Positions 44,542-54,387 of a stretch of DNA of 64,000 bases are shown one piece after another; within the stretch, counting starts at the first letter, position 1; each line of letters opens with the position of its first letter. The position numbers and the translations under genes were made by a program. The stretch is from Zygnema cylindricum (Eukaryota > Streptophyta > Zygnematophyceae > Zygnematales > Zygnemataceae), in the NCBI GenBank assembly GCA_037447655.1, contig JBBHKE010001734.1, forward strand, positions 1 to 64,000, written 5' to 3'. The notes below the pieces were generated by a model that worked only from the letters and a program-made list of their open reading frames with translations, had not been told where the DNA came from and searched no databases.

Positions 44542-45026
44542 TCCTATAGATGTCCTATGCGCATAAAACGAATGGAGTAAACTAAAGAATACTACGTAGA
44601 GTGTGCATAAAATAATTTCAAACTTTTAAAATTCGTTGGTAAAATTCGTACTTTTTTGTACTTTTCAAATTGAAATATTTAAATATTGAAAACCCTAAAA
44701 ACTGAAACGTGCAACGAACTAGAGGCGAGCCCCGGAATTTACATTTTCTCAAACGGCGACTTCCTTCTGAAGACGAATTGGAGGACACATGAAAATACGT
44801 GCGCGCAAATGAAGCAATTTTTTTTTTTAATGTTCGTACAAATTTTTGTACAGTTGAGACGTACGAAATTGACGAAATCTACGAAACAAACGAATACTAC
44901 GTAGTTTTTGTAAAAAAGTCCAAATCCGTACGAATTGGACATCTATGCATCTTCTTGGAACTCGACTTACTGGCAGAGGAGTCTGGAATTTACTATAAAT
45001 TCCCGGCCGGCAAAAAATGGAAGTTA
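44542..45026. other. Non-coding stretch between MITEs
   Basis: AT-rich with many GTAC steps. Overlapping frames on both strands (for example 44799-45161) show no motif and continue into a MITE, so I treat them as chance. Confidence 0.5.
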
Positions 45027-45243
45027 CACCGTGTATCGCTATTAGTGTTAATACTTTTTTCGCCACTTAAAAAAAAATTTCTCCGTAAACATTTGTCCGA
45101 TTTTCATATTGAGACCACCGATGGGAAGGTGAGAATCTTGTCATTCAATCGCAACTGTTAGATCTATAATCCGACAAGCGTGTACGGATAAAATATGTTT
45201 TAAAAGACGAAAAAAACATTCACACTAATAGCGATTCACGGTG
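45027..45243. mobile_element. CACCG/TA MITE, 217 bp
   Basis: Starts CACCGTGTATCGCTATTAGT and ends CTAATAGCGATTCACGGTG, TA at 45025-45026 and 45244-45245. The flanks (AGTGGAAGTTAACCTTCGCT on the right) recur around the element at 46678-46893, showing a second duplicated block. Confidence 0.9.
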
Positions 45244-45672
45244 TACATTCCCGGCCGGCAAAAAGTGGAAGTTAACCTTCGCTTTCAAAATGAGTCGACA
45301 GTTTGTCGTGATGCTGTCGTCATCAATAGAACTGTAAACTAAACTTTGACAACGATAGACGAATACTACATTAGACTGGCAGTGACGTCATCAGAAATTA
45401 CTACTCAGAAACGACAAAAGATAAAGGATATTCCTAGAAGATTCTCCCGCCAAAAAAACGGGCACGTAGTCATTGGTGACCAATGTGAGGAGTCAGGATA
45501 ACGATCGGATAAATCGAACTGTCCAACATATTGAAAAGAAAATGAACGTACAGTTATAGTGACAATGGTAAACGTCCGTACACTTATTGGGACCGAAACA
45601 AGTTCATGGACAGAGGCTCGTATTGCGGAGGTATTGAGAACAATTTATTCATAAAAAACGCCTTTACTGGTA
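45244..45672. other. Flank containing the empty site of the 46994-52891 element
   Basis: CTGTAAACTAAACTTTGACA at about 45338-45357 equals the two flanks of the Harbinger-like element joined with a single TAA. No gene was seen. Confidence 0.75.
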
Positions 45673-46233
45673 CACCGCGAATCGTAATTAGAGTAATGAA
45701 AAAATTAGAGAAAAAAAAACAAAAAAAAACAATTAGAGTAATGAACTCTAATTTATGTGATAGAATTTTTTCACAGAGGAAGTTTACTCTAATTTATTTA
45801 AGCACTCTATATTGGGTTATGTTGGCTATAATTATCCGTGCTGTAATTATGAACACTAAATTACGTAGACGTACAAAATCTGCCAGTCCGTATAGTTTTG
45901 ACGTCATTATGACGCTACTATATTGGGTTATGTTGGCTATAATTATCCGTGCTGTAATTATGAACACTAAATTACGTAGAAATACAAAATCTGTCAGTCC
46001 GTATAGTTTTGACGTCATTATGACGCTATTATTATTTGTCGCGCTGAATGTCAGTTAATGTTCACACTGACGACGATGTTGTCGACGGACGAGAGTTATG
46101 CGAACTTAAATAAATTAGAGTAAACTTCATAGTTGAAACAACTCTATCACATAAATTAGAGTTCATTACTCTAATTTATTTTTTTAGTTTTTGTACTCTA
46201 ATGTTTTCATTACTCTAATTACGATTCGCGGTG
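45673..46233. mobile_element. CACCG/TA MITE, long form, 561 bp, with 111-bp internal duplication
   Basis: Starts CACCGCGAATCGTAATTAGA and ends CTAATTACGATTCGCGGTG, TA on both sides (45671-45672, 46234-46235). 45807-45917 is repeated as 45918-46028, a period of 111 bp, which keeps the plus-strand frame open (TLYWVMLAIIIRAVIMNTKL twice). The inverse copy at 37645-38250 has one unit. Its right part belongs to duplication D1. Confidence 0.88.
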
Positions 46234-46637
46234 TACATTATATTTGAATGTGTACTACACCGTGTAACGCTATTAAGGTTTAGAAAAAAAATAGCCACTC
46301 AAAACATCTTTTATTCGTACACCTTTGTCCGATTTTAATTTGAGACCGCCAATCAAAAGCTGGGAATCTTACCTTTCCATTGCAGCCGTCAGATCCAAAA
46401 TCCGACATGCGTGTACGGAGAAAAGATGTTATATGGAGACGGAAAAAACATCAACACTAATAGCGATTCACGGTGTACTGTACTTCTGTTACACAAATCA
46501 TTATAAACTGTAAGAACCGAGAACATTGAAGCGGCTCATTTTAAGCCACGTGTCTAATTTCAGGAAGCATCGTTGTGGATAATAGTCCAAAACGTACCAA
46601 ACTTTGTGCAAAATGCCAAAATCCAAACCCTGCAACT
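46105..46637. repeat. Direct duplication D1, copy 2
   Basis: Second copy of 44009-44541, offset 2096 bp. Confidence 0.93.
46258..46475. mobile_element. CACCG/TA MITE, 218 bp, duplicated copy
   Basis: Identical by eye to 44162-44379; it arrived with D1 and not by transposition. Confidence 0.88.
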
Positions 46638-46677
46638 TCGTGGAACTCAACTTACCGGCAGAGGAGTCTAGAATTTA

Positions 46678-46893
46678 CACCGTGTATCGCTATTAGTGTT
46701 AATATTTTCTTCGCCACTTAAATCATATTTTCTCCGTACACACTTGTCGGATTTTCAATTTGAAACCGCCAATCGGAAGGTGAGCGTGTTACCTTTCAAT
46801 CGACACCGTCATATCCAAAATCCGGCATCCATGTACAGAGAAAGGATGTTTTAAGAGACGAAAAAAAAATCACACTAATAGCGATTCACGGTG
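46678..46893. mobile_element. CACCG/TA MITE, 216 bp
   Basis: Starts CACCGTGTATCGCTATTAGT and ends CTAATAGCGATTCACGGTG; left TA intact (46676-46677), right flank CA. It is homologous in position to 45027-45243. Confidence 0.87.
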
Positions 46894-47242
46894 CACATTC
46901 ACTGCCGGCTAAAAGTGGAAGTTAACCTTCGCTTTCAAAATGAGTCGACCGTTTGTCGTGATGCTGTCGTCATCAATAAAAACTATAAACTAAGGGCGTG
47001 TCCCCATGTAACCGAATTTTTGAAACGTTACTTTGGAATTTAGCGCAGATTTTACGGTGTACTTTTCAAAGTGTGCCTATATCAATCGTTACTTGCGCGT
47101 TCATTACTTCGAATATGTGACAGTTATAGACGTCTACAAAATGAGCGATAGTCTAAGAAACAAAATGTAGACGATACAAAACTACGAAACTTCCTAAAAA
47201 CGGTGACAGTTGTAGACGTCGAGGTTTTTGTGACATTGTAGA

Positions 47243-48251
47243 TGTTGAAATAAGTAGTTTTTGTTGTATTTTCTAGGTCTAAAATTAATTAGCAGAAACA
47301 TATAAAGAAAATGTAGGCAGCCTGCCTCCATCTCTTCTCTCTTGCCCGAATACTTGTTGTAGTCACTGACAGAGAGAGAGAGAGCGATAGAGCCATGGCT
47401 ACCTCAGCTCCATAGGAAGGACTAATGAGTGACTTAAGTCACTCTCAACAAAAGGTTGAGTCCGGCAGGACTCAAACCCCCGACCGGCAGAGCGCGGCGT
47501 AGCCATTAGCTCTAACCAGTCTGTCGTAGAAGTCCGTTAGGAGATATATGGTTTCATTAGTATTTAAACTATTGTATAATACATAAACCATTTAATTGTA
47601 ATATGGACGAGCAAACATATAACTTGTTAAGGTTTAGTGCGAACGTCATTTCGCACGAAACAAATGAAACAAACATTTGTTTTAAACGGTCGACATTCAA
47701 TGTCGAATTTAATCTGACGGCGCAAATCATCGCCGAGATCACGGAATGGTCAATTTGGATTTTATGGACGTGGCATGACGTGGCGCCGTGTGGAAGGATG
47801 ACATTCGGTCGCGAGAATTCCGGAGAATATACCAACGAGTGGAAAAGTGACACGCGTCCACTCAGCAGCCTTGTCGTACACCAACCGTACAGAAAGGACA
47901 TCGGCCGTAGTACCATTATGTACTTTACAGTAATAGGATTGGTTCGTACTTTAGTAGATAGGGGTTGTGAGAGAGGTTTAGGACTTAGGAAATTTTGGTA
48001 GATAGTCACCTCTCTCTAAAGAAAGCTTTGTATAAATTGGCATTTTTGCCGGCTCATAAATTATCAACTGGTTGGCTGTTTTCAGTGATTCTTATTGCTA
48101 CGCACTCAAGAGAGTCCAAGCAGCATAGGGGTGCAGTCAAACTGTCATTTTGCCTTTCTAGACAGCAATGGTTGTGGCTTGAAGTGGGTAAGTTAAATAC
48201 TATCAAGAGGCTTCCTGTATTTTGTGGTCGAATGGAGGACACAGAATTTTA
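47243..48251 (+). repeat. 5' LTR of copia Z
   Basis: 1009 bp from TGTTGAAATAAG to GAATTTTA. The segment 47455-47530 is tRNA-like on the minus strand. Frames on both strands within it (47569-48009) are repeated in the 3' LTR but carry no recognisable motif. Confidence 0.93.
47455..47530 (-). other. Antisense tRNA-like module in the LTR
   Basis: On the minus strand: GACAGACTGGTTAGAGCTAA, which looks like a D-arm/A-box, then GGGGGTTTGAGTCCTGCC, which looks like a T-arm/B-box, spaced as in a tRNA. No good acceptor stem closes it, so it is not a working tRNA gene. The same module is in the 3' LTR (about 51407-51479). Confidence 0.55.
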
Positions 48252-48266
48252 GGTTATAAGCCCACC
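48252..48266 (+). other. Copia Z primer-binding site
   Basis: GGTTATAAGCCCACC directly after the LTR. It differs from the exact initiator tRNA-Met anticodon-arm complement at 7589-7603 at two bases (AA for GG), so it is the same site, decayed. Confidence 0.7.
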
Positions 48267-49225
48267 CTCTAGGGTGCCCACCTTTAATGGATATGGGTTC
48301 ATCTATTGGGAAGCCATGATGATGGGAGCTTTGTGCGAAAAACGATACTGGGGTATCGTTAGTGGACAACTGAAAACGTCCACCTTCGAGAACTCCACCA
48401 GGATTTGGAGGAGTAAGGTTTCTTGCAGCAACGGCTGCCTCAGCGGAGGAGGCAGATGATGGGGACAGCAGTGTGTCCGAAAAAGGGAAAGGGAAGGAGA
48501 CACCTTTCACTCCTATTGCCACAGTACTGGGAGCGGCGACCGTGAAGACCGCGGAGAACGATACTCAAATGTGGGAGGATGTAAACATGGCTGCCAAGAA
48601 CATTAATCTCAGGCACCTCACTCAAGCTTTTGCAACTCCTTATCTTCACATTTACAAGCCCGAAGATTTGTGGGTCAGTTTGGTGGAGATTTATAGAGCT
48701 AGAACTATTCAGTAGCTCCAGTTGGCTGAGCAAAAGCTAGTGAGTTACACTTACAAAGGAGGAAAGATGTTAGATTACTGTAATGATCTTTCTTGTTTGT
48801 ATATGGAGATGGAAAGTGCCGGGAGGACACGTACAATGAAAATGAAAGTTAACACTCTTATGATGAAATTACCAGATGAGTTCGAGAACATAGTGTATCG
48901 AGTACAGGAAATGCCTGATAGTTCATAGAAATGGAACACAGTGGTCAAGATGATACTTGTGAAGGAAAACACAATAGAGATTAGGAGAGGAGGGAAGAGC
49001 ATTCAAGCTCTAGCAACAGGAGGGGACCGGATGGGGAAGGACACGAAGAAACCTTACAAAGGGGAAAGAGATCATTTTGGGGTGCCAAGGCTCCCAAAGG
49101 GTCTTTGTCATTTTTGCAAAAAGTCGGGACATTTCATCGCAGATAGTGTCAAGGTGTCGGAGATGAGGCTCAAAGAGAACCGTGGAGGGGGTTTTTCCGG
49201 TCAAACAAATAGTTGTCATGGATGA
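48267..49225 (+). pseudogene. Copia Z gag, broken
   Basis: Starts in frame 48274 (YWEAMMMGALCEKRYWGIVS) and shifts frame near 48400-48460. It continues MAAKNINLRHLTQAFATPY and DLWVSLVEIYRARTIQ, stops at 48713-48715, resumes KLVSYTYKGGKMLDYCNDL and MKLPDEFENIVY, and stops again at 48926-48928. The zinc knuckle near 49110 reads CHFCKKSGHFIADS: the last Cys of the CCHC set is Ser (AGT), so RNA binding would be lost. Without these lesions it would be a normal-length copia gag. Function: particle formation and RNA packaging. Confidence 0.85.
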
Positions 49226-49541
49226 AGGGAAGTCATTTGACCCCTTCAAACATACAAAGAATATAAGAATCAAATTTGAGTCCGAAAGTGAGGAGAACTC
49301 GGTCGTTCCCGAAAAGGACATGATTGAAACCGTGATTGCAGATTCAGGGGAGATCCAAGATACAGGAGACTCACCGCAAACCTCACATACTCTTATGGAC
49401 TACGAAGAGATAGAAGAAGCGGGACAAGAACCAGCTTCCATGGACAAGGGAGGCGATGAGACAATGAGAAGAAATCCAAGACTTCCATCCATTCCAGCTT
49501 CAGAGTTTGAGGGAGGAAGGAGGGCAGCAAAAAGATACTAG
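49182..49541 (+). pseudogene. Copia Z spacer between integrase and RT, after a deletion
   Basis: A 119-aa frame starting at the join. After about 12 gag-frame residues it carries VVMDEGKSFDPFK and VPEKDMIETVIADSGEIQD, ending RRNPRLPSIPASEFEGG. This is the usual acidic stretch between the integrase tail and RT. Protease and the whole integrase that should lie between the zinc knuckle and here are gone, so gag is fused close to the RT spacer. The deletion point is near 49190-49230. Confidence 0.7.
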
Positions 49542-49544
49542 AAA

Positions 49545-50440
49545 AACAAACGGCTTATAAGGTAACTAAGCCATCTCACTCAGATGAGCCTCAGTCTTAC
49601 TCAGAGGCAGTGAATAGTCCAGAGAAAGAAAGATGTATTAGAGCCATAAATGATGAGATGGCTTCTATCATGGAAGCAAATTCTTGGGAATTAGCGGATT
49701 GTCCTCCAGACAGAAAACCTATTGGGTGTAAATGGGTATTTAAACTAAAACTGAAATTAGATAATACCATTGAGAGATATAAGGCTCGATTGGTAGCAAA
49801 GGGGTTCACTCAAAAAGAGGGGATTGACTATGAGAAGACATTTGCTCCAGTTGTTCGGTTCCCCTCAGTAAGGATTCTCCTTAGTCTGGCAACAGCGGAA
49901 GAAATGGAAATCCACCAGATGGACATTAAGACAGCTTTTCTTAATGGTGAGTTAGAAGAAGAAATTTTAATGAGGCAACCCGAGGGGTTCGTGGAAGAAG
50001 GAGAAGAGAGCAAAGTCTAGAGGCTCATAAAATCCTTATATGGACTGAAGCAGGCTCCCCAACAGTGAAATAAGAAACTAGATGAGTTTCTCAACGATGT
50101 AGGATATATCCGGATCAGCTCTGACCATTCTATCTATATGTTTGTAGATGAGGATGGTGTCATTTTGATTGCAATTTATGTGGATGATCTGCTTGTGTTG
50201 AGTAAGTCTTTGGAGAACATCAATAGGCCGAGGAAAGATCTTAGGGGCAGATTTGATATGAAGGATTTAGGGGAGGCAAAATATATTTTGGGGATCCAAA
50301 TGGAGAGAGATAAGGGGGAAAAAGATTATTAGACTTACTCAGAAAAAAGAAATAGGTAATATGTTTGAGAAATTCCAGATGGGAAATGCTAACAGTTGTA
50401 CCACTCTCATGGACTTGAAAAAAGTAAGTTATGGGAGTGT
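49545..50440 (+). pseudogene. Copia Z reverse transcriptase, broken
   Basis: Frame 49610-50020 carries the RT fingers and palm (INDEMASIMEANSWELAD, CKWVFKLKLKLDNTIERY, KARLVAKGFTQKEGIDYEKT, MDIKTAFLNGELEEEI, with the first catalytic Asp in MDIKTAF). TAG at 50018-50020 and TGA in the QAPQQ* position follow. Frame 50138-50332 has the catalytic loop IYVDDLLVLSKS intact and LGEAKYILGIQMERD. A frameshift near 50310-50330 breaks the link to RNase H. It would copy element RNA to DNA if intact. Confidence 0.92.
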
Positions 50441-50450
50441 AGAACGATGA

Positions 50451-51179
50451 GTGATGATCTTAGACAATCAAATGAGTCGAGAGAAGAGAGAGTTTATGAA
50501 ATCTATCACTTATAGACTGATCGTAGGAAGTTTGATCAACTTTATGAACTGTACCAGGCCGGACATAGCGGCACCAGTTGGAGTACTCAGTAGGAGTTTT
50601 AATGATCCTAGGAAGAGAGATTGGGAGGCAGCCAAGAGAGTCATGAGATATCTGGTGGGAACCAGAGAGTTATGGTTGGATTTGGGAGGGGAGCACACTG
50701 ACATCACTACTTGGAGTGATTCCAGTTATAGGGACGCACCTAGGAGACGATGCACTTCTGGGTATGTGTTGTATGTTGGGGAAGGTGCTTGCTGTTGGAG
50801 CAGTAAGCAACAAAATGTGGTTGCTCAATCCACTATGGAGGCTGAGTACATGGCCTCTTGTTCTGCTGTGAAAGAGTTGATGTGGGTCAAGTCCTTGCTG
50901 CAAAAACTGGGTTATATGAAAGAGGGAGTGCATGAAGTGTTTTATGATAATCAAGCGGCCATAGCAATTGCAACCAATCGAAAACATCATTTTAACGCTA
51001 AACATATGGACATAAGATTAAGTTTTGTAAGAGAAAAAGTTGAGAATAAAATAGTGAATCTTCTATATAGATCTGATGAAGAAATGGTGGCTGACATGAT
51101 GACCAAACCTGTGCCCTCTCCAAAGTTAAAATATTGTAGGGAAAAATGTGGATTAAAAGAAAAGTTAAAATTAGACTAA
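50451..51179 (+). pseudogene. Copia Z connection and RNase H domain (long open frame)
   Basis: A 242-aa frame: MNCTRPDIAAPVGVLSRSF, RVMRYLVGTRELWLDLGG, TWSDSSY (first RNase H Asp), TSGYVLYVGEGACCWSSKQQ, STMEAEYMASCS (Glu), FYDNQAAIAIATN (Asp), HMDIRLSFVREKVENK, and the closing TKPVPSPKLKYCREKCG. All RNase H acidic residues are present and the frame ends just before the purine tract, so this domain is the least damaged. It depends on the broken upstream frames and cannot be made as part of a polyprotein. Confidence 0.92.
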
Positions 51180-51180
51180 A

Positions 51181-51192
51181 AAATAAGGGGAT
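51181..51192 (+). other. Polypurine tract of copia Z
   Basis: AAATAAGGGGAT immediately before the 3' LTR, the plus-strand primer site of LTR retrotransposons. AAATAAGGGGAG stands in the same place in the minus-strand element at 1911-1922. Confidence 0.85.
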
Positions 51193-52198
51193 TGTTGAAA
51201 TAAGTAGTTTTTGTTGTATTTTCTAGGTCAAAATTAATTAGCGGAAACATATAAAGAAAATGTAGGCAGCCTACCTCCATCTCTTCTCTCTTGCCACCAT
51301 ACTTGTTGTAGTCATTGAAACAGAGAGAGAGCGATAGAGCCATGGCTGCCTCAGCTCCATATGAAGGACTAATGAGTGACTTAAGTCACTCTCAACCAAA
51401 GGTTGAGTTCGGCAGGACTCAAACCCCCGACCGGCAGAGCGCGGCGTATCCGTTAGCTCTAACCAGTCTGTCGTAGAAGTCCGTTAGGAGATATATGGTT
51501 TCATTAGTATTTAAACAATTGTATAATACAGAAACCATTTAACTATAATATGGACGAGCGAACATATAACTTGTTAAGGTTTAGTGCGAACGTCATTTTG
51601 CACGAAACAAATGAAACGAACATTAATTTTAAACGGTCGACATTCAATGTCGAATTTAATCTGACGGCGCACATCATCGCCGAGATCGCGGAATGGTCAA
51701 TTTGGATTTTATGGACGTGGCATGACGTGGCGCCGCGTGGAAGGATGACATTTGGTCGCGAGAATTCCGGAGAATATACGAACGAGTGGAAAAGTGACAC
51801 GCGTCCACTCAGCAGCCTTGTCGTACAACAGCCGTACAGAAAAGACATCGGCCGTAGTACCTTTACGTACTTTACAATAATATGATTGGTTCGTACTTCA
51901 ATAGATAGGGGTTGTGAGAGAGGTTTAGGACATAGGAAATTTTGGTAGATAGTCACCTCTCTCTAAAGAGAACTTTGTATAAATTGGCATTTTTGCCGGC
52001 TCATAACTTATCGACTTGTTGGCCGTTTTCAGTGATTCTTTTTGCTACGGACTCAGGGGAGTCTAGGCTGCATAGGGGTGCAATCAAACTGTCATTTTGC
52101 CTTTCTGGACAGCAGTGGTTGTGGCTTGAAGTGGGTAAGTTAAATACTATCTAGAGGCATCCTGTATTCTGTGGTCCAACGGAAGACACAGAATTGCA
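51193..52198 (+). repeat. 3' LTR of copia Z
   Basis: 1006 bp, TGTTGAAATAAG to GAATTGCA, with scattered base differences from the 5' LTR. The antisense tRNA-like module is at about 51407-51479. Confidence 0.93.
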
Positions 52199-52920
52199 GT
52201 AGATGTTTAGGGTTTTGTGACATAGCGCACTCATGCTACCATGTGACGTCATCAATACGTAGATTTTCCGTCATGGCTTCCCTATTTCGTTTTCTTATAT
52301 TTTATCATTCGATATGCCATCAAACTTAGACCAAAAATATTCAAAAAAAAGAAAAAATATATATCTTTAATTTGATACTATTATTGTTGCATCTCGTGTT
52401 CATAAGAGAGAAAGAGGAGTGGTCGAGTGAGAAAGAGAGGGAGAGACGAGGACGGCGAACATTTTTGCAAAGGACCCATGAAGGAAAGTGGAGGTCCGAG
52501 AACCCTGCAAATTTTTTTCCGTACATGTTTGTCATTTTCTTATGTGCATGCGCGTGACGAGCAGTGAAAAAAATAGCGTGTACTTTCTTTCGTGCAATTT
52601 TTTTCGAAAACGTTTGACGCGTGCAATCCTGTTTTTCTATTCGTTAATAGGGTAGTATTTTGATTAAAATCAGGTCGCGATTTGATTCGAGTGCAAGTGT
52701 GAAGATGAGCTGGAAGTGGGTCGCGATGATAATAACGCCAAATTGCCGTACCTTCCAAGTTCCAAGATGACGCAAAATGTACTTGTGTTTTTGCCCATTT
52801 TTCATACGGCGTAATATTTTCTTGTTGGAAGTCCCATTTTCTGTGAAAACGACGGAAAAAAACTCGTTCTTTAACACATGGGGACACGCCCTAAATTTTG
52901 ACAACGATAGACCAATAGTA

Positions 52921-53129
52921 TACCGCCAATCGCTTTTAGCGTAGTGTGCGCTAATTCCGTCCCGCTTTTTTTTATTCTCAAATAGAATTATCCATACTAT
53001 TTAAAAAAAACCCTAATTCCTAATTAGAGTAAAAGATTTCTTCAAAAATTTCCAAATTCCCAATTAGCGTAAACTACGCTAATTATTCGTATACCTAAAG
53101 AAACTTCTACGCTAATAGCGATTAGCAGT
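52921..53129. mobile_element. Degenerate CACCG/TA-type MITE
   Basis: TACCGCCAATCGCTTTTAGC at the left and GCTAATAGCGATTAGCAGTA at the right are imperfect inverted complements. Internal AATTAGAGTAA and AATTAGCGTAA steps are typical of the group. Confidence 0.65.
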
Positions 53130-53394
53130 ACAGTACACCATAGTTGTTCATAGCGATTAGTGCGAACGTTTCAATTGCGACGAATTATACGTAACGAACG
53201 CATTGAACCTTTTGAACAAATCGTAAAAAATCGTTAATGAATTTCCTTCCGTACTATTCCATACATGTAAAACAAAAAAATTATACATATAGCGCAGTTT
53301 GTAAGTTTTCCGTTAAATGATCGCTAAAATATCATAAATATTTAAATAAATGTCACACTCCATATTGATATTGGATTTCCATCATCAAATGGTA

Positions 53395-53593
53395 TACCTT
53401 GAATCGTTATTAGCATATAGAAATTATTAGTGTAAAGAAAAAATTAGCGTCATTCATTATAATTTAGTGCCAGGAGACATGGCAGATTATAGTCCACGTC
53501 TTTAAATAGTGTAATTTATTATATTTAAGGTATCAATGTCAAAATTTTGGGGTGCCGATATAGCATACATAGAGCTAATAACGATTCACGGTG
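53395..53593. mobile_element. Degenerate CACCG/TA MITE, 199 bp
   Basis: Left TACCTTGAATCGTTATTAGC, right CTAATAACGATTCACGGTG followed by TA. The interior AGGAGACATGGCAGATTATAG matches the element at 58065-58263 (AGGAGACGTGGCAGATTGTA), so both are one subfamily. Confidence 0.75.
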
Positions 53594-54082
53594 TAGCGGA
53601 GAATGCGAATTTAATATACGCCACAAAATGTCGCACACTCGGAAGATCGTCTGCAATGTTATATTTTTATCAAAATATTTCCAATATTCCATGGCGTCTT
53701 TTTTCAAAAATATTTGAAAAAGACGCCCGTACAATTTTCAAACTTGTCGCGCGAAAATAGTGTGACATTTCCAAAGTCTCTTTTCAGAAATGTCCGTACA
53801 TTTTCGATGAACTGACGTACAAGTTCCGTGATATTTCTGTTCAGTTCACTAGACAGGAAGTACCAATACCTACGACGTATCTTTTCCTCGAATTCCGTAC
53901 ATATCCGTAAAAAAACGTAAATTTTACGAGAAATATTGTATTTTTCGCGTAAATTGTCCGTTCAGTTTACTGGACAGAAAGTACATCGCGTTTTTTTGCG
54001 ATTTTTTCAAAAGTCACGCATTATACGCTTCAATCGAAAAAATTGAAAAAATCGCATGATTTGAAAAACTATCCAAAAATAG
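53594..54082. other. Non-coding stretch, no gene recognised
   Basis: AT-rich, with repeated TTCAGTT(C/T)ACT(A/G)GACAG near 53840 and 53960. No motif-bearing frame. Confidence 0.45.
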
Positions 54083-54387
54083 CATAGTTCAAAAGTAGGC
54101 GTTTTTATGGTAGGCCTTTGGTCGACGCCTTTATCGTAAGTTGTGTTATGGGCTTTTCATGTGATCTTCTTAGATCGCTACTTTGATCAGCGACCGTCCA
54201 ATTGTCCGAATCTGACGTGTAAATAAAAATATTTGGTCCGAATGTTTTAATTGGTCCAATTTTTGGTCCGAATGTTTTAAATGGTCCGAATAGGTCCGAA
54301 TACAATATGGGTCTAAAGGTCATATTCTATGTTTTGCATACAATAGGCATATTGTATGGGCCTACTTTCACCTACTTTTGAACTATG
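54083..54387. mobile_element. TIR MITE (CATAGTTCAAAAGTAGG family), copy 2
   Basis: Same 17-bp perfect TIRs as 18188-18463 and the same interior, but 305 bp because TTTTGGTCCGAATGTTTTAA is repeated. The 8-bp flanks do not match here. Confidence 0.82.

Larger units (their letters stand above)
47243..52198 (+). mobile_element. Ty1/copia element Z with both LTRs, 4956 bp, defective
   Basis: LTRs at 47243-48251 and 51193-52198 start TGTTGAAATAAGTAG. The 3' one ends GAATTGCA and the 5' one has a decayed GAATTTTA. GTAGA flanks both sides (47238-47242, 52199-52203), a 5-bp target duplication normal for copia. Order inside: primer site, gag, linker, RT, RNase H, purine tract. Protease and integrase are absent. 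The LTRs differ at scattered sites by eye, so the insertion is not fresh. It sits in the element at 46994-52891. Confidence 0.95.
46994..52891. mobile_element. Harbinger-like non-autonomous element split by a copia insertion
   Basis: Ends GGGCGTGTCCCCATGT (46994) and ACATGGGGACACGCCC (ending 52891) are inverted complements, flanked by TAA (46991-46993, 52892-52894). Without the copia it would be about 940 bp. The parts are 46994-47242 and 52204-52891. A relative starts at 63583 in the opposite sense and shares the right-hand half (CAAAGGACCCATGAA near 52478). No transposase frame. Confidence 0.9.

Noticed and set aside
47455-47530. A functional tRNA gene in the LTR
   Set aside because: D- and T-arm-like parts are present, but no closed 7-bp acceptor stem or convincing anticodon arm.
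47569-48009. 146-aa and 132-aa frames inside the copia LTR, repeated at 51543-51956
   Set aside because: They lie in LTR sequence on both strands and recur only because the LTRs are duplicated; no domain.
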